A DNA stretch of 64,000 bases from Uliginosibacterium sp. 31-16 (GCF_030730865.1 NZ_JAVALZ010000001.1:310001-374000); one strand, 5' to 3'; positions 36,340 through 47,101 are shown, counted from the first letter of the stretch. Notes: generated from the letters alone by a model not told the origin. Program-made: numbers and translations.

Positions 36340-39024
36340 ATGCCTGTAGACCTGCGCCCGGTGGCCATCTTCGGGCTATGTGCCCTGCTGGCCGCTTGCG
36401 CAGCCGCTCCGCAACAGCCCTCCCTGAAGAAGCCCGCGGCAAGCGGCTCTACGAGCAGCGCCCAGATGGTGGCGATGCCGGCACCGGCCGCCAGTGCATC
36501 CGCTCCGGCAACACCGGCCCCCGCCAATCCGAACCTCAAGCCCTACGCCGAAGTCATCAAGGACTTCACCCGCCTGCCTGGCTACCTGACGGTGTACAAG
36601 AAGGATGAGCGCTACCTCCTGGAACTGAAGGAAAGCGACTTCGGGCGCCCCTTCTTCTTCACCACCCAGCGCACTCACGGCATCGGCGAACGCGGCCTGT
36701 GGGGCGGGCTGATGCTGGAATCCGGCGTGGGCAGCTTCGTGCGCTACTCGGATCGCGTCCACTGGATTGAACGCAACACCGCTTACGTGGCTCCGCACAA
36801 TGCGCCGCTGCAACACGCACTGGCCAGCGCATTCTCGGACAGCCTGCGCGGCAGCGCCGCCATCCTCAGCCAGCCACACCCTGCAAGCCGCGCGATTCTG
36901 GTGGACCTGAACACACTCGTCCTTACCGACTTTTCCGGCACCGCCACCCTGCTGCAGGGGGCCTATCGCCAGCCTTACCAGTTTGATCGCAGCAACACGC
37001 TGATCCAGCAAGCGCGCAGCGAACCGGCTGAAACCAGTGTAGAGATCCGTGCCCACTACGCGGCCGGAGCACTGGCCATTCCGACGCCGGGCCAGCCCGT
37101 GCAGCCCGGTGTGCCGAGCACGCTGCCCGACCCGCGCAGCATGTTCTTCGGCTTCACCCTGAGCTTCTCGCCCCTGCCGGAGCCGATGGCCGCGCGCAAT
37201 GCCGACCCGCGCGTGGGCTACTTCAACACCCCGCGGCGCAACTTCGACAACGACTTTGATGCCTCGAACCGCGAGCACCTGATCCACCGCTGGCGCCTGG
37301 AAAAGCAAGACCCGGAAGCCGCCTTGTCGGAGCCAAAACAGCCGATCACCTACTGGCTGGATCGCAACGTGCCCGAACGCTACCGCGAATCCGTCCAGCG
37401 CGGCATCCTGGCCTGGAACCCGGCCTTCGAACGCATCGGTTTCAAGAACGCCATCGTCGTGAAACAGCAGCCGGACGACGCCCCCTGGCAAGGTAGCGAA
37501 CGCAGCTACGCCACCGTCAAATGGTATCTGGGCACCGACAACGGCGTGGCCATCGGCCCGTCACTGGTTGACCCGCGCAGCGGCGAGATTCTGGATGCCG
37601 ATGTCGTGATCAGCGATTTCTGGACCCGCGGTCCGCGTCATCAGGCCGTGCACGACATCCTGCCGCGCAGCCAGGCTCACGGCACCGAAGCAGACGACTG
37701 CCAGTTTGCCGCCAGCGCTTTTGCTGAAATGCAGCAGGCGCTGGATCTGCGCGTGGCACGTGGCGAAATCGCCCCGGACGGCCCCGAAGCGGAAGCCTTC
37801 GTGCAGGATGCACTGGCCGCCGTGGTCACCCACGAGATCGGCCACACCCTGGGCCTGACTCACAACTTCCGCGCCTCCTCGGCCTACAGCCTGGCCCAGC
37901 TGCGCGACCCGGCCTTCGTGGCCAAGAACGGCATCGCCGCCTCGGTGATGGATTACGTCCCCTACAACGTGCCGGCCAAGGGGCAGACCACCACCGACTA
38001 CATGCAGAAGCTGATTGGCCCCTACGACTACTGGGCCATCGAGTATGGCTACAAGCCACTGCCCGCCGATACCGAACGTGCGGCACTGGGCGAGATCGCC
38101 TCTCGCGCCACAAACGACCCCTTCCTCGCCTACGGCAATGATGGCGACGCCGGCAGTCAGGACGGCAACCTGCTCACCGCCGGCATCGACCCGGCCACCG
38201 GCCGCTTCGACCTTGGCAACGACCCGGTCGCCTATTTCCAGCAACGCCTGCAGCTGAGTCATGAACTGTGGGCCGCTCTGGCACAGCGCCCGCCGAGCGG
38301 GCGCAGCGACGAAGCAGCCGATGCCCGCGCCACCGTGGTCCGCAGTCTGAGCATGCTGGCGGGCGCTGCGGGCAACGCCGCGCGCAATATCGGCGGTGTT
38401 CGCGTCACCCGTCACACCTCGCCAGCCAGCCGCGCGGTGTTCAGCCCGCTGCCGGCAAGCACCCAGCGCGCCACGCTGGCAGCCCTGTCGCAGGGCTTCT
38501 TCCAGCCTTCCAGCTTCCGTCTGGACCCGGCCTTGCTGCGCCGCCTCGCCCCCAACGCGCTGGATGGCAGCAGCCTCGAGCCCCAGCTGCCAATGCTCGG
38601 GCTGGTCCTGCAAAGCCAGAGCAGCGTGCTGGATCTGCTGTTCTCCGACCGCATCAGCGCCCGCCTGCTGGAAGCCGAGCTGACCACCCCTGCCGCCGAG
38701 CGCTTCCGCCTCGCCGAACTGACCAGCACGCTGCGTCAGGATGTGTGGGCCGAACTCAGGAGTGGCGCGGACATCCCGCTGATGCGTCGCAACCTGCAGC
38801 GCGCTTACCTGACGCGGATGACCGGGCAGATCCTGCGTGCCAACCCGGCCACCCCTGCAGACGCGCGCGCACTGGCCCGCTTCGAGGCATCTGCCCTGCA
38901 AGCCTCGCTGCGCGCGGCTCTCCAGAAGGGGGGGCTGGAAACCGAGACCCGCGCCCACCTGCAGGAGAGTCTCGCCACCCTGGACGAAGCCCTGCGCGCC
39001 CCGCTGCTGCGCCAGACCCCCTGA
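36340..39024 (+). CDS. lipoprotein zinc-dependent metalloprotease
   Basis: About 894 residues from ATG 36340, one base after the miaB stop (a TTG at 36328 overlaps miaB). Lipobox LLAAC in the leader, then a Ala/Pro-rich linker. DUF5117/DUF5118-like and metzincin parts follow, with the full zinc site HEIGHTLGLTHNF and the Met-turn ASVMDYVPYN. A large helical C-terminal domain completes it. Family members are envelope metalloproteases of unknown substrate. Confidence 0.9.
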   Translation: MPVDLRPVAIFGLCALLAACAAAPQQPSLKKPAASGSTSSAQMVAMPAPAASASAPATPAPANPNLKPYAEVIKDFTRLPGYLTVYKKDERYLLELKESDFGRPFFFTTQRTHGIGERGLWGGLMLESGVGSFVRYSDRVHWIERNTAYVAPHNAPLQHALASAFSDSLRGSAAILSQPHPASRAILVDLNTLVLTDFSGTATLLQGAYRQPYQFDRSNTLIQQARSEPAETSVEIRAHYAAGALAIPTPGQPVQPGVPSTLPDPRSMFFGFTLSFSPLPEPMAARNADPRVGYFNTPRRNFDNDFDASNREHLIHRWRLEKQDPEAALSEPKQPITYWLDRNVPERYRESVQRGILAWNPAFERIGFKNAIVVKQQPDDAPWQGSERSYATVKWYLGTDNGVAIGPSLVDPRSGEILDADVVISDFWTRGPRHQAVHDILPRSQAHGTEADDCQFAASAFAEMQQALDLRVARGEIAPDGPEAEAFVQDALAAVVTHEIGHTLGLTHNFRASSAYSLAQLRDPAFVAKNGIAASVMDYVPYNVPAKGQTTTDYMQKLIGPYDYWAIEYGYKPLPADTERAALGEIASRATNDPFLAYGNDGDAGSQDGNLLTAGIDPATGRFDLGNDPVAYFQQRLQLSHELWAALAQRPPSGRSDEAADARATVVRSLSMLAGAAGNAARNIGGVRVTRHTSPASRAVFSPLPASTQRATLAALSQGFFQPSSFRLDPALLRRLAPNALDGSSLEPQLPMLGLVLQSQSSVLDLLFSDRISARLLEAELTTPAAERFRLAELTSTLRQDVWAELRSGADIPLMRRNLQRAYLTRMTGQILRANPATPADARALARFEASALQASLRAALQKGGLETETRAHLQESLATLDEALRAPLLRQTP

Positions 39025-39170
39025 GGCAGCAGCGCGACGGCTCCGGGCCGGCAGCATGATTTTGCGGCTTGCTCCGCGCAGCGCGGAGGGTGACAATCGG
39101 CGCCTTGCCGGCTCCGCCATGCGGGGGCGTACCGAATCCTGTAGCGCTGTTTTCAATTCCGGGGACTCTC

Positions 39171-39980
39171 ATGACCATGAAAAAACTGACTGCCGTGCTG
39201 GCCGCCTCGCTCGCTGCCGGCCTCCTGCTCACCGCCTGTGGCAAGAAGGACGAAGCTGCGCCCGAAGCCGCCGCCTCCGCGCCTGTTGCCGCCAGCAAGA
39301 TCATCATCGGCCTGGACGACAACTTCCCGCCCATGGGCTTCCGTGACGAGAAGAACGAACTGGTCGGTTTCGACATCGATCTGGCCCGCGAAGCGGCCAA
39401 ACGCATCGGCGCCGAAGTGGAATTCAAGCCCATCGACTGGAATGCCAAGGAAGCCGAACTCTCCGGCCACCGCATCGATGCGCTGTGGAACGGTCTGACC
39501 ATCACCGAAGAGCGCAAGGCCAACATCGCCTTCACCACGCCCTATCTGGAAAACCGTCAGATCATCGTCGTCACCGCCAAGTCGCCGATCAAGACCAAGG
39601 CCGATCTGAAGGGCAAGGTTGTCGGCGTGCAGGATGGCAGCAGCGCCGTGGAAGCCGTCGGCAAGGACGAAGCCACCGCCAAGTCACTCAAGGAACTGAA
39701 GAAATTCGGCGACAACGTGACCGCCCTGATGGATCTGACCGCAGGCCGTCTGGATGCACTGGTGGTCGACGAAGTCACGGGCCGCTACTACACCACCAAG
39801 AAGCCCGGCGAGTATGTCGTGCTCGAAGAACACTTCGGCACCGAAGAATATGGCGTCGGCGTGCGCAAGGACGATGCCGATCTGCTCGCAAAACTGAACA
39901 AGGCGCTCGCCGACATGAAGCAGGACGGCAGCGCCGCGAAGATCGCCACCCAGTGGTTTGGCGCCAATATCGTCAAATAA
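39171..39980 (+). CDS. polar amino-acid ABC transporter substrate-binding lipoprotein
   Basis: 269 residues from ATG 39171 (GGGGA upstream). Lipobox LLLTACGKK, then a periplasmic binding fold with IIIGLDDNFPPMGFRDE, LVGFDIDLAREAAKRIG, DALWNGLTITEERK and AIATQWFG-like C-terminal end (KIATQWFGANIV). These marks are those of glutamine/cystine/histidine-type binding proteins; the ligand is not determined. Permease and ATPase follow. Confidence 0.95.
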   Translation: MTMKKLTAVLAASLAAGLLLTACGKKDEAAPEAAASAPVAASKIIIGLDDNFPPMGFRDEKNELVGFDIDLAREAAKRIGAEVEFKPIDWNAKEAELSGHRIDALWNGLTITEERKANIAFTTPYLENRQIIVVTAKSPIKTKADLKGKVVGVQDGSSAVEAVGKDEATAKSLKELKKFGDNVTALMDLTAGRLDALVVDEVTGRYYTTKKPGEYVVLEEHFGTEEYGVGVRKDDADLLAKLNKALADMKQDGSAAKIATQWFGANIVK

Positions 39981-40097
39981 TCAGGGCCTTGCCCACCCTC
40001 CATTCGCGCTGAATGCAGCATCTGCACCCAGCGCGAACGACTTGCCAGCCGACCCTTAGCGGTCGGCTGTGTTTTGCAGACTGAACCAAACGGAACA

Positions 40098-40751
40098 ATG
40101 GATTACATCTTCTCCATCCTCGGCCCGCTTATTACCGGTACCGGTGTCACGCTCAAGATGTTTCTGGTGACCATCGTGCTCGCCGTACCGCTGGGCCTGG
40201 CCCTGGCGCTCGCCCGCATCTCGCACTGGCCCTTGCTCAGCGGGCTGGTCAATGCCTACATCTGGCTCATGCGCGGCACGCCGCTGATGCTGCAGATGCT
40301 GTTCATCTACTTCGCCCTGCCCTTTGTGCCGGTGGTCGGCATCCGCCTGCCGGACTTCCCGGCGGCCGTGGTGGCCTTCGTGCTGAACTACGCAGCTTAC
40401 TTCGCCGAGATCTTCCGCGCCGGCATCCAGTCCATCGACCGCGGCCAGTACGAAGGCGCCAAGGTGCTGGGGCTGACCTACGCCCAGACCATGCGCCGCA
40501 TCGTGCTGCCACAAATGGTCCGGCGCATCCTGCCACCGGTGTCCAACGAAACCATCACGCTGGTCAAGGACACCTCGCTGATCTACGTGCTGGCCATGAA
40601 CGATCTGCTGCGCGCCGCGCGCGGCATCGTCCAGCGCGATTTCACCACTACCCCCTTCATCGTGGCCGCCGCCTTCTATCTAGCCATGACCCTGGTTCTC
40701 ACCTGGGGCTTCCAGTACCTCGAAAAGCGCTACGACGTTCATGATCAATAA
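40098..40751 (+). CDS. polar amino-acid ABC transporter permease
   Basis: 217 residues, five helices. The EAA loop is seen in [20 protein letters not shown] and the family N-terminus in [19 protein letters not shown]. It belongs to the HisM/GlnP type. Its end overlaps the ATPase gene by 11 bases. Confidence 0.95.
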   Translation: MDYIFSILGPLITGTGVTLKMFLVTIVLAVPLGLALALARISHWPLLSGLVNAYIWLMRGTPLMLQMLFIYFALPFVPVVGIRLPDFPAAVVAFVLNYAAYFAEIFRAGIQSIDRGQYEGAKVLGLTYAQTMRRIVLPQMVRRILPPVSNETITLVKDTSLIYVLAMNDLLRAARGIVQRDFTTTPFIVAAAFYLAMTLVLTWGFQYLEKRYDVHDQ

Positions 40752-41526
40752 TCCGCCCATGATGAATAAGCCGATGATCAAGGCCGAAGGCCTGCACAAG
40801 CGCTTCGGTCACAACGAAGTGCTCAAGGGCGTGTCTCTGGAAATGGGCAAGGGCGAAGTCATCGCCGTGATCGGCCCGTCCGGCTCCGGCAAGAGCACCT
40901 TCCTGCGCTGCCTGAACCATCTGGAAACCATCAACAGCGGGCGCATCGAGATCGAGGGAGAAGTCCTCGCCAGCACCGACACTGCGGGTCATTGCCAGTA
41001 CGCCCCGGATGCTGACGTACGCCGCATCTGCCGCAAGATGGGCATGGTGTTCCAGCACTTCAACCTGTTCCCGCACCTCACCGTGCTGCAGAACATCATT
41101 GAGGCGCCAATCACCGTGAAGGGCGTGAAGCGCGAGGAAATCGTGCCGGTAGCTGAAGAGCTGCTGCGCAAGGTAGGCCTGCTTGCCAAACGCGACAGCT
41201 ACCCGGCGCGCCTCTCCGGCGGACAGAAGCAGCGCGTGGCGATTGCTCGTGCGCTGGCGATGGAGCCGGACATCATGCTCTTCGACGAGCCGACCTCGGC
41301 ACTCGACCCGGAGCTCACCGGTGAAGTGCTGCGCAGCATGCGCCAGCTGGCCGAGGAACACATGACCATGCTGGTCGTCACCCACGAAATGGGCTTCGCC
41401 CGTGAAGTCGCCCAGCGCGTGATCTTCATGGACCACGGCGAGATTGTGGAAGAACGCCCGGCAGCCGAGTTTTTCGCCAGTCCGGCGCATCCCCGCAGTC
41501 GCGCGTTTCTGGATAACATGCTCTAG
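40741..41526 (+). CDS. polar amino-acid ABC transporter ATP-binding protein
   Basis: 261 residues. Walker [11 protein letters not shown]-loop [18 protein letters not shown], signature [15 protein letters not shown], Walker [15 protein letters not shown] and the His switch in VTHEMGFA define a GlnQ/HisP-type ATPase. A second start 18 bases downstream is possible. Confidence 0.97.
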   Translation: MINNPPMMNKPMIKAEGLHKRFGHNEVLKGVSLEMGKGEVIAVIGPSGSGKSTFLRCLNHLETINSGRIEIEGEVLASTDTAGHCQYAPDADVRRICRKMGMVFQHFNLFPHLTVLQNIIEAPITVKGVKREEIVPVAEELLRKVGLLAKRDSYPARLSGGQKQRVAIARALAMEPDIMLFDEPTSALDPELTGEVLRSMRQLAEEHMTMLVVTHEMGFAREVAQRVIFMDHGEIVEERPAAEFFASPAHPRSRAFLDNML

Positions 41527-41562
41527 ATTCGCCGTTCCGGCACTCACGCCCATTCCGCTATC

Positions 41563-42564
41563 GTGGCCACTTCCGACAAGATATCGCCTGCAAAACCGCG
41601 CTCCCTGCAATTGTCGCTGGAGCCGGTCGACAATACCCGCCTTGCCAATCTGTGCGGCACCCTGGACGAAAACCTGCGCCAGATCGAAGCCGCCTACGAC
41701 GTGGCCATCTCCCGCCGCGGCGAGCACCTGACCGTGCGCGGCGATGCGGCCCAGATCAACATTGCCCGCAACGCCCTGCAGGCGTTCTACAAGCGCGCCG
41801 AGCAGCACCTCACGGTGGAAGACATCCAGCTTGGCCTGATCGAACTCGCCAAGCGCGACGAGACCAGCCCGGCCGCACCCACGCTGCTCACCCGCCGCGC
41901 CGACCTGCACGGCCGCACGCCGCGCCAGAACGAATACCTGCGCGCCATCCAGTCGCACGACATCACCTTCGGCCTCGGCCCTGCCGGCACCGGCAAGACC
42001 TATCTGGCGGTGGCCTGCGCGGTGGATGCGTTCGAGCGCGAGCAGGTGCAGCGCATCATCCTGACGCGCCCGGCGGTGGAGGCCGGTGAGCGTCTGGGGT
42101 TCCTGCCCGGTGATCTGGCGCAGAAGGTCGACCCCTACCTGCGCCCGCTCTACGACGCGCTCTACGATCTGATGGGCTTCGACCGCGTGGCCAAGATGTT
42201 CGAGCGCCAGTGCATCGAAATCGCCCCGCTGGCCTTCATGCGCGGCCGCACCCTGTCGAATGCTTTCATCATTCTCGACGAAGCACAGAACACCACACCG
42301 GAACAGATGAAGATGTTCCTCACCCGCATCGGCATCGGCTCACGCGCCGTGGTTACCGGCGATCTGACCCAGATCGACCTGCCGCGCGGCCACAAGAGCG
42401 GCTTGCTCGACGCCGTACGCACCCTGGGTGATGTGCGCGGCATCGCCTACACCCGCTTCGCCAAGGAAGACGTGGTGCGCCACCCGCTGGTCGCGCGCAT
42501 CGTCGACGCTTACGAACGTGCCGCTTCCGGCCTGAGCGGCGCCAGCAACAACGAGGAGTCCTGA
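41563..42564 (+). CDS. phoH: PhoH-like ATPase (RNA-associated)
   Basis: 333 residues from GTG 41563. An N-terminal KH-like region is followed by the PhoH P-loop domain: [55 protein letters not shown] and [12 protein letters not shown]. PhoH proteins act with YbeY in RNA metabolism; ybeY, usually the next gene, is absent here. Confidence 0.96.
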   Translation: MATSDKISPAKPRSLQLSLEPVDNTRLANLCGTLDENLRQIEAAYDVAISRRGEHLTVRGDAAQINIARNALQAFYKRAEQHLTVEDIQLGLIELAKRDETSPAAPTLLTRRADLHGRTPRQNEYLRAIQSHDITFGLGPAGTGKTYLAVACAVDAFEREQVQRIILTRPAVEAGERLGFLPGDLAQKVDPYLRPLYDALYDLMGFDRVAKMFERQCIEIAPLAFMRGRTLSNAFIILDEAQNTTPEQMKMFLTRIGIGSRAVVTGDLTQIDLPRGHKSGLLDAVRTLGDVRGIAYTRFAKEDVVRHPLVARIVDAYERAASGLSGASNNEES

Positions 42565-42567
42565 ACG

Positions 42568-43257
42568 ATGAAAGCCATGATTCTCGCCGCCGGCCGCGGC
42601 GAACGCATGCGCCCGCTGACCGATCTGTGCCCCAAACCATTGCTCAGCGTGGGCGGAAAACCCCTGATCGTGTGGCACATCGAACGCCTGGCACGCGCCG
42701 GCATCCACGAAATCGTGATCAACCATGCGCATCTGGGCCACAAGATCGAAGAGACTCTCGGCCGGGGCGCCGAGTGGGGCGTACAGATCGATTACTCGGC
42801 AGAGGACAAAGCCCTGGAAACCGCCGGCGGCATCGCCAACGCCCTCCCGCTGCTCGGCGACGCACCTTTCCTGGTGGTCAATGGTGACGTGTATTGCGAA
42901 CTGGATTACGGCATCTTCTGTGCCCGCGCGGTCACCCGCATGACCCAGGGCAACCTCGCCCATCTGGCGCTGGTCGACAACCCGCCACACCACCCGCAGG
43001 GCGATTTCGTGCTGGACGCCAGCGGCCGCATCTCGCGCGACGGCGGCTCGCTGCTGACCTTCTCCGGCATTGGTGCTTACCGTCCCGAAATGTTCCGCAA
43101 CATCGAGCCCGGCAGCAAGGCCAGACTGGCGCCCCTGCTGTTTGGTGCCATCGATGCCGGACGTCTGACCGGTCAGCACTATCAGGGGCGCTGGGAAGAC
43201 GTTGGCACGCCTGAACGTCTGAGCGCACTGGATGTCGAATTGAAGACCAAGGCCTGA
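42568..43257 (+). CDS. murU: MurU-type nucleotidyltransferase
   Basis: 229 residues, 3 bases after phoH. AMILAAGRGERMRPLTDLCP and KPLLSVGGKPLI form the nucleotide site; VVNGDVYCE carries the metal Asp. The short form without a C-terminal hexapeptide domain fits MurNAc-1-phosphate uridylyltransferase of the cell-wall recycling route; a general sugar-phosphate nucleotidyltransferase is the alternative. Confidence 0.88.
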   Translation: MKAMILAAGRGERMRPLTDLCPKPLLSVGGKPLIVWHIERLARAGIHEIVINHAHLGHKIEETLGRGAEWGVQIDYSAEDKALETAGGIANALPLLGDAPFLVVNGDVYCELDYGIFCARAVTRMTQGNLAHLALVDNPPHHPQGDFVLDASGRISRDGGSLLTFSGIGAYRPEMFRNIEPGSKARLAPLLFGAIDAGRLTGQHYQGRWEDVGTPERLSALDVELKTKA

Positions 43258-43320
43258 ACGCCAGCCAGCAAGAGCCGCGTCTGTCACTCCTGCGAAAAAA
43301 ACCTGACACACAATATTCCG

Positions 43321-44646
43321 ATGACATTCGACCCGAAACCTTTCGCCGCCCGCCGTGCCCGTCTCGCTGAACAGCTTCGTTCAGCAGGGGGTGGCGTCGC
43401 CGTCATCCCTACCGCGCCTGAACGCGTCCGCAACCGCGACAGTGACTACCCCTATCGCCATGACAGCTACTTCCATTACCTCACCGGCTTCACCGAGCCG
43501 GAAGCGGTGCTGGTGCTGATTGCCGGCGAAGCGGAAACGAAAAGCATCCTGTTTTGCCGCGCCAAGCACGAAGAACGCGAGGTCTGGGACGGCTTCCGTT
43601 ACGGTCCTGCCGCAGCCGGCGAACGCATCGGCGCCGACGAAGCCTGGCCCAACGAAGAGCTCGCAGAACGCCTGCCCAAACTGCTCGGCGACCAGCCCGC
43701 GTTGTGGTACTCGCTGGGCCACGACTCCGGCTGGGATGCTCGCATCATGGAGGCACTGAATTCCGTACGTGCCAGCGTGCGCAGCGGCATTGCCGCGCCC
43801 GCCGACATTCGCGACGTGCGTGTGCCGCTCGATGAGATGCGCATCTTCAAGGACGCCAGCGAGATCGCCCTGATGCGTCGCGCCGCGGAAATCACCGCCG
43901 CCGCCCACCGCCGCGCCATGCAGGCCACCCGGCCGGGGCGCATGGAATACGAGATCGAGGCCGAACTGCTGCACGAATTCCGCCGCAGCGGCAGCCAGTT
44001 TCCAGCCTACACCAGCATCGTCGCAGGTGGCACGAATGCCTGTGTGCTGCACTACAACGACAACAACCAGCTCCTGCGCGATGGCGAACTGCTATTGATC
44101 GACGCTGGCTGCGAACTCGACAGCTACGCCGCCGACATCACCCGCACATTTCCGGTCAATGGCCGCTTCGAAGGCGCCGCCCGCGAGGTGTACGCACTGG
44201 TGCTCGCCGCGCAGAAAGCAGCCATCGCGGCTTGCCACATCGGCAGCAATTTCAACTCCCCGCACGACGCGGCCGTACAGATCCTGGCGCAGGGCATGCT
44301 GGATCTGAAGCTGCTCAGCGGCAGCCTCGACGAAGTCATCGAAACCGGAGCCTTCCGCCGCTTCTACATGCACCGCACCAGCCATTGGCTGGGGCTGGAC
44401 GTACACGATGCCGGTGAATACAAGCACATGGGGCGCTGGCGCGATCTGGAGCCCGGCATGGTGCTGACCATCGAGCCCGGCTGCTACATCCGCCCGGCCG
44501 ATGACGTACCTGAAGCCTTCTGGAATATCGGCGTGCGCATTGAAGACGACGTGCTGATCACCGCCAACCGTCCAGACGTACTGACCAGCGCAGCGCCGAA
44601 GTGCATCAAGGACATCGAGGCCTGCATGGCCGAGGCCCAAGGCTGA
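43321..44646 (+). CDS. pepP: Xaa-Pro aminopeptidase
   Basis: 441 residues. Pita-bread fold with metal ligands in LLIDAGCELDSYAADITRTF, MHRTSHWLGLDVHD, LTIEPGCYI and GVRIEDDVLIT. It removes N-terminal residues before proline. It is followed by ubiH, the conserved proteobacterial pairing. Confidence 0.97.
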   Translation: MTFDPKPFAARRARLAEQLRSAGGGVAVIPTAPERVRNRDSDYPYRHDSYFHYLTGFTEPEAVLVLIAGEAETKSILFCRAKHEEREVWDGFRYGPAAAGERIGADEAWPNEELAERLPKLLGDQPALWYSLGHDSGWDARIMEALNSVRASVRSGIAAPADIRDVRVPLDEMRIFKDASEIALMRRAAEITAAAHRRAMQATRPGRMEYEIEAELLHEFRRSGSQFPAYTSIVAGGTNACVLHYNDNNQLLRDGELLLIDAGCELDSYAADITRTFPVNGRFEGAAREVYALVLAAQKAAIAACHIGSNFNSPHDAAVQILAQGMLDLKLLSGSLDEVIETGAFRRFYMHRTSHWLGLDVHDAGEYKHMGRWRDLEPGMVLTIEPGCYIRPADDVPEAFWNIGVRIEDDVLITANRPDVLTSAAPKCIKDIEACMAEAQG

Positions 44647-44651
44647 ATGCC

Positions 44652-45800
44652 ATGAACCATCCGGCCGACGACATCGCCATCATCGGCGCCGGTCCGCTCG
44701 GGCTGGCCACGGCGCTGGCACTCGCCCGTCGCGGCCACACACCGCAAATTTTCGACGCCCGGTCCGCCGCAGCCAGCCAGACCGACAGCCGCATCCTCGC
44801 GCTCTCGCAAGGCAGTCGCGACCTGCTCGAACTGCTCGGCGCCTGGCCGGCTGCACAGGCCACGCCAATCCGGCGTATCCTCGTCTCGCAGCAGGGTCAC
44901 TTCGGCCAGACCCATCTGGACGTCACCGAGCAGCGCGTGGCCGCGCTCGGCTACGTCGTTCCAGCCCGCCATCTGACCGCAGCCTTGCAGGCAAGCGCCC
45001 GCGCCTGGGGCCTCCGCGTAGCTTATGACACACGCGCCAAGCTGCAGCACGCAGACTCCACTCAGGCCAGTCTGCAAATCACCCATGCCGACGCCAGCCT
45101 GCACGAAGTGCGGACCAGCCTGATCGCCCACTGCGAAGGCCACATTCCGGATGCCGAAGTCGCGCTCAGCCGCGACTACGACCAGCACGCCCTGCTCTGC
45201 CGCGCCACCCCCGCCACACCCCACGAAAACCTCGCACACGAACGCTTCACTCCCCAAGGGCCTCTGGCCCTGCTGCCCCACGGCAGCGACTACGCCGTCG
45301 TGTGGACCGTGTCCGCCGCCCGCGCTGACGCCCTGATGAGCGCGCCGGACACCGAATGGCTGGCACAGATCCAGGCCGCCATCGGCCCGCATATCCAGCT
45401 CACGAACATCAGCGAGCGTGCGCGCCACCCGCTCGGCCTGCGCATGCGCAGTCAGACCACCGGACCGCGTTGCGTATGGCTGGGCAACGCTGCCCAGACC
45501 CTCCACCCCGTAGCCGGCCAGGGTTTCAATCTGGCGCTGCGCGACGCCTGGGAACTCGCCGACACCCTGACCGGCGCCGCCGACCCTGGCGCGCCGGATC
45601 TGCTCGCCCGCTACGCCCGGCGCCGCCAGCCCGACCGCCAGGGAGCAGCCCGCTTCACCGACCTGCTCGTCCGCAGCTTCTCCAACGACCAGCCCCTGCT
45701 CGCTGCTGCACGCGGCGCAGGCCTGCTGGCCCTGGACGCCCTGCCGCCCTTGCGCGGTTTTGTGGCGCGACGGATGATTTACGGAGCACGAAACTTTTAA
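44652..45800 (+). CDS. ubiH: ubiquinone biosynthesis hydroxylase UbiH
   Basis: 382 residues from ATG 44652. Rossmann IIGAGPLGLATALALARRG, RILALSQGSRDLLELLG and WLGNAAQTLHPVAGQGFNLA identify the family. The pepP-ubiH order supports the UbiH assignment. The DG region reads LIAHCEGHIPD instead of the usual ADG-R, a divergence that may affect FAD/NAD(P)H handling. Confidence 0.92.
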   Translation: MNHPADDIAIIGAGPLGLATALALARRGHTPQIFDARSAAASQTDSRILALSQGSRDLLELLGAWPAAQATPIRRILVSQQGHFGQTHLDVTEQRVAALGYVVPARHLTAALQASARAWGLRVAYDTRAKLQHADSTQASLQITHADASLHEVRTSLIAHCEGHIPDAEVALSRDYDQHALLCRATPATPHENLAHERFTPQGPLALLPHGSDYAVVWTVSAARADALMSAPDTEWLAQIQAAIGPHIQLTNISERARHPLGLRMRSQTTGPRCVWLGNAAQTLHPVAGQGFNLALRDAWELADTLTGAADPGAPDLLARYARRRQPDRQGAARFTDLLVRSFSNDQPLLAAARGAGLLALDALPPLRGFVARRMIYGARNF

Positions 45801-45904
45801 GGATTGAGCGCATCACGTGTCGCAGGAGCGACCTCTGGCCGCGCGCGCTTGGCACTCCTTGCCAAGCCAACGCGTGTATCCATAGCACTTAGACAACATT
45901 CAGC

Positions 45905-47059
45905 ATGATCAGCCAGCGCTCACTCCATTTTTTTGCTCTCGGAATCCTTTTGGTTTTTCATGTGCTTGCTGCAAAGGCCACCAGCACACAGTCAGACTTG
46001 ATCGGCGTCTGGCACAGCTCGCTTGGCAAACAGCGCATCGTTGCTTGCTGGGATAGCTCAGGGGGTATTTATTACCCCCTGAACAAACCCGTCGGTGTTT
46101 CTTTCTCTGCCTCAGATGAAACTGACCGGATCTGGGTGGAGAACAGCAGCGCGCAAACCCCGGACGGGGCAGGAATTTCGTGGGAATTCGAAAAGATCGC
46201 AAATGGCAGGATTTCCGGCGCCCGCAAGATCCAGGGCAAGACAGAAGCCATCCACCTGACCCGTGTGCAAACCACCATCAAGGGCAAAGAGACTCAAGAG
46301 GACTGCAGATTTCCCGGCAGCAGCACCAGACTGTACGACGCCTTCAACGCGCCACGCCTGAATGCCGCGGTCATTAAATCGGGGGGATTAGCCACTTTCA
46401 TGGGGAAGCCCTACAAAGCAATCACTGCACTAAACGGCGAAGTTGCCTCGGTCGAGTTGCTCGGTGGCGATAGCACCGTGAACACGGGCAACGAGGCTCT
46501 ACGCAAGGAATTCATGAATAACATTGTTTTAAGCTTCGCTTGTCGTGATGACGGCTCAGATCGTTCTTACTCTCAGAGCAAGGTTCGTCTGCGCTTCTGG
46601 AATGCAGATTGGCTATCCTGGTCATCACACGGCGCAGACTATTGTGGTGGCCCTCATCCTTCTTTTGGTTTTGTCACCAAAACAATCGATTTGCACACTG
46701 GGCAAGAAATCAACCTCTGGAACTGGCTTCGTCTGGTCAAGAAGCAAGACAGACACCCCGGCCAGATCTGCGAGTTTTTGAAAAATCGCTGCCTTCCAGA
46801 AAAGCTTGGCAGACTTGTCAGAAGAGCAAAGGGATCTTACGAAGACAGGTCCTGCAAGGACGGGGACTTTCACGACATGGTGGATGGTGGTTACACGATC
46901 GGGATCAACGAGCGTGGCCTCGCCTTCATCCCGGATCTGGCCGAGCCGGACCGCGGCATGCGTCCCTGCTATGCCCGCTACACCATCCCGTTTTCAGACT
47001 TGCAGCCATACCTGACCGAAGCCGGACTGGCAGCAGTCGGCCGAATCCTTAATCTTTGA
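45905..47059 (+). CDS. exported protein of unknown function
   Basis: 384 residues. A signal peptide (FFALGILLVFHVLAAKA-TST) precedes an extracytoplasmic protein. The first part resembles a lipocalin-like or META-type beta barrel (LIGVWHSSLGKQRIVACWD). Later parts hold several Cys (DYCGGPHPSFGF, QICEFLKNRCLPEK, SCKDGDF, RPCYARY) likely to form disulfides. The C-terminal part has a DUF3298-like look (NLWNWLRLV, GINERGLAFIPD, YTIPFSDLQPYL), matching peptidoglycan-deacetylase-associated domains only by impression. By eye its base composition is less GC-rich than that of its neighbours. Confidence 0.7.
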   Translation: MISQRSLHFFALGILLVFHVLAAKATSTQSDLIGVWHSSLGKQRIVACWDSSGGIYYPLNKPVGVSFSASDETDRIWVENSSAQTPDGAGISWEFEKIANGRISGARKIQGKTEAIHLTRVQTTIKGKETQEDCRFPGSSTRLYDAFNAPRLNAAVIKSGGLATFMGKPYKAITALNGEVASVELLGGDSTVNTGNEALRKEFMNNIVLSFACRDDGSDRSYSQSKVRLRFWNADWLSWSSHGADYCGGPHPSFGFVTKTIDLHTGQEINLWNWLRLVKKQDRHPGQICEFLKNRCLPEKLGRLVRRAKGSYEDRSCKDGDFHDMVDGGYTIGINERGLAFIPDLAEPDRGMRPCYARYTIPFSDLQPYLTEAGLAAVGRILNL

Positions 47060-47101
47060 TCACATAACCATACAAGGTGCGCACGACGCCCCCTACCAAC
47101 C

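Noticed and set aside
37561-39156. 531-codon open frame opposite the metalloprotease
   Set aside because: Antisense shadow; the sense gene has the HExxHxxGxxH site.
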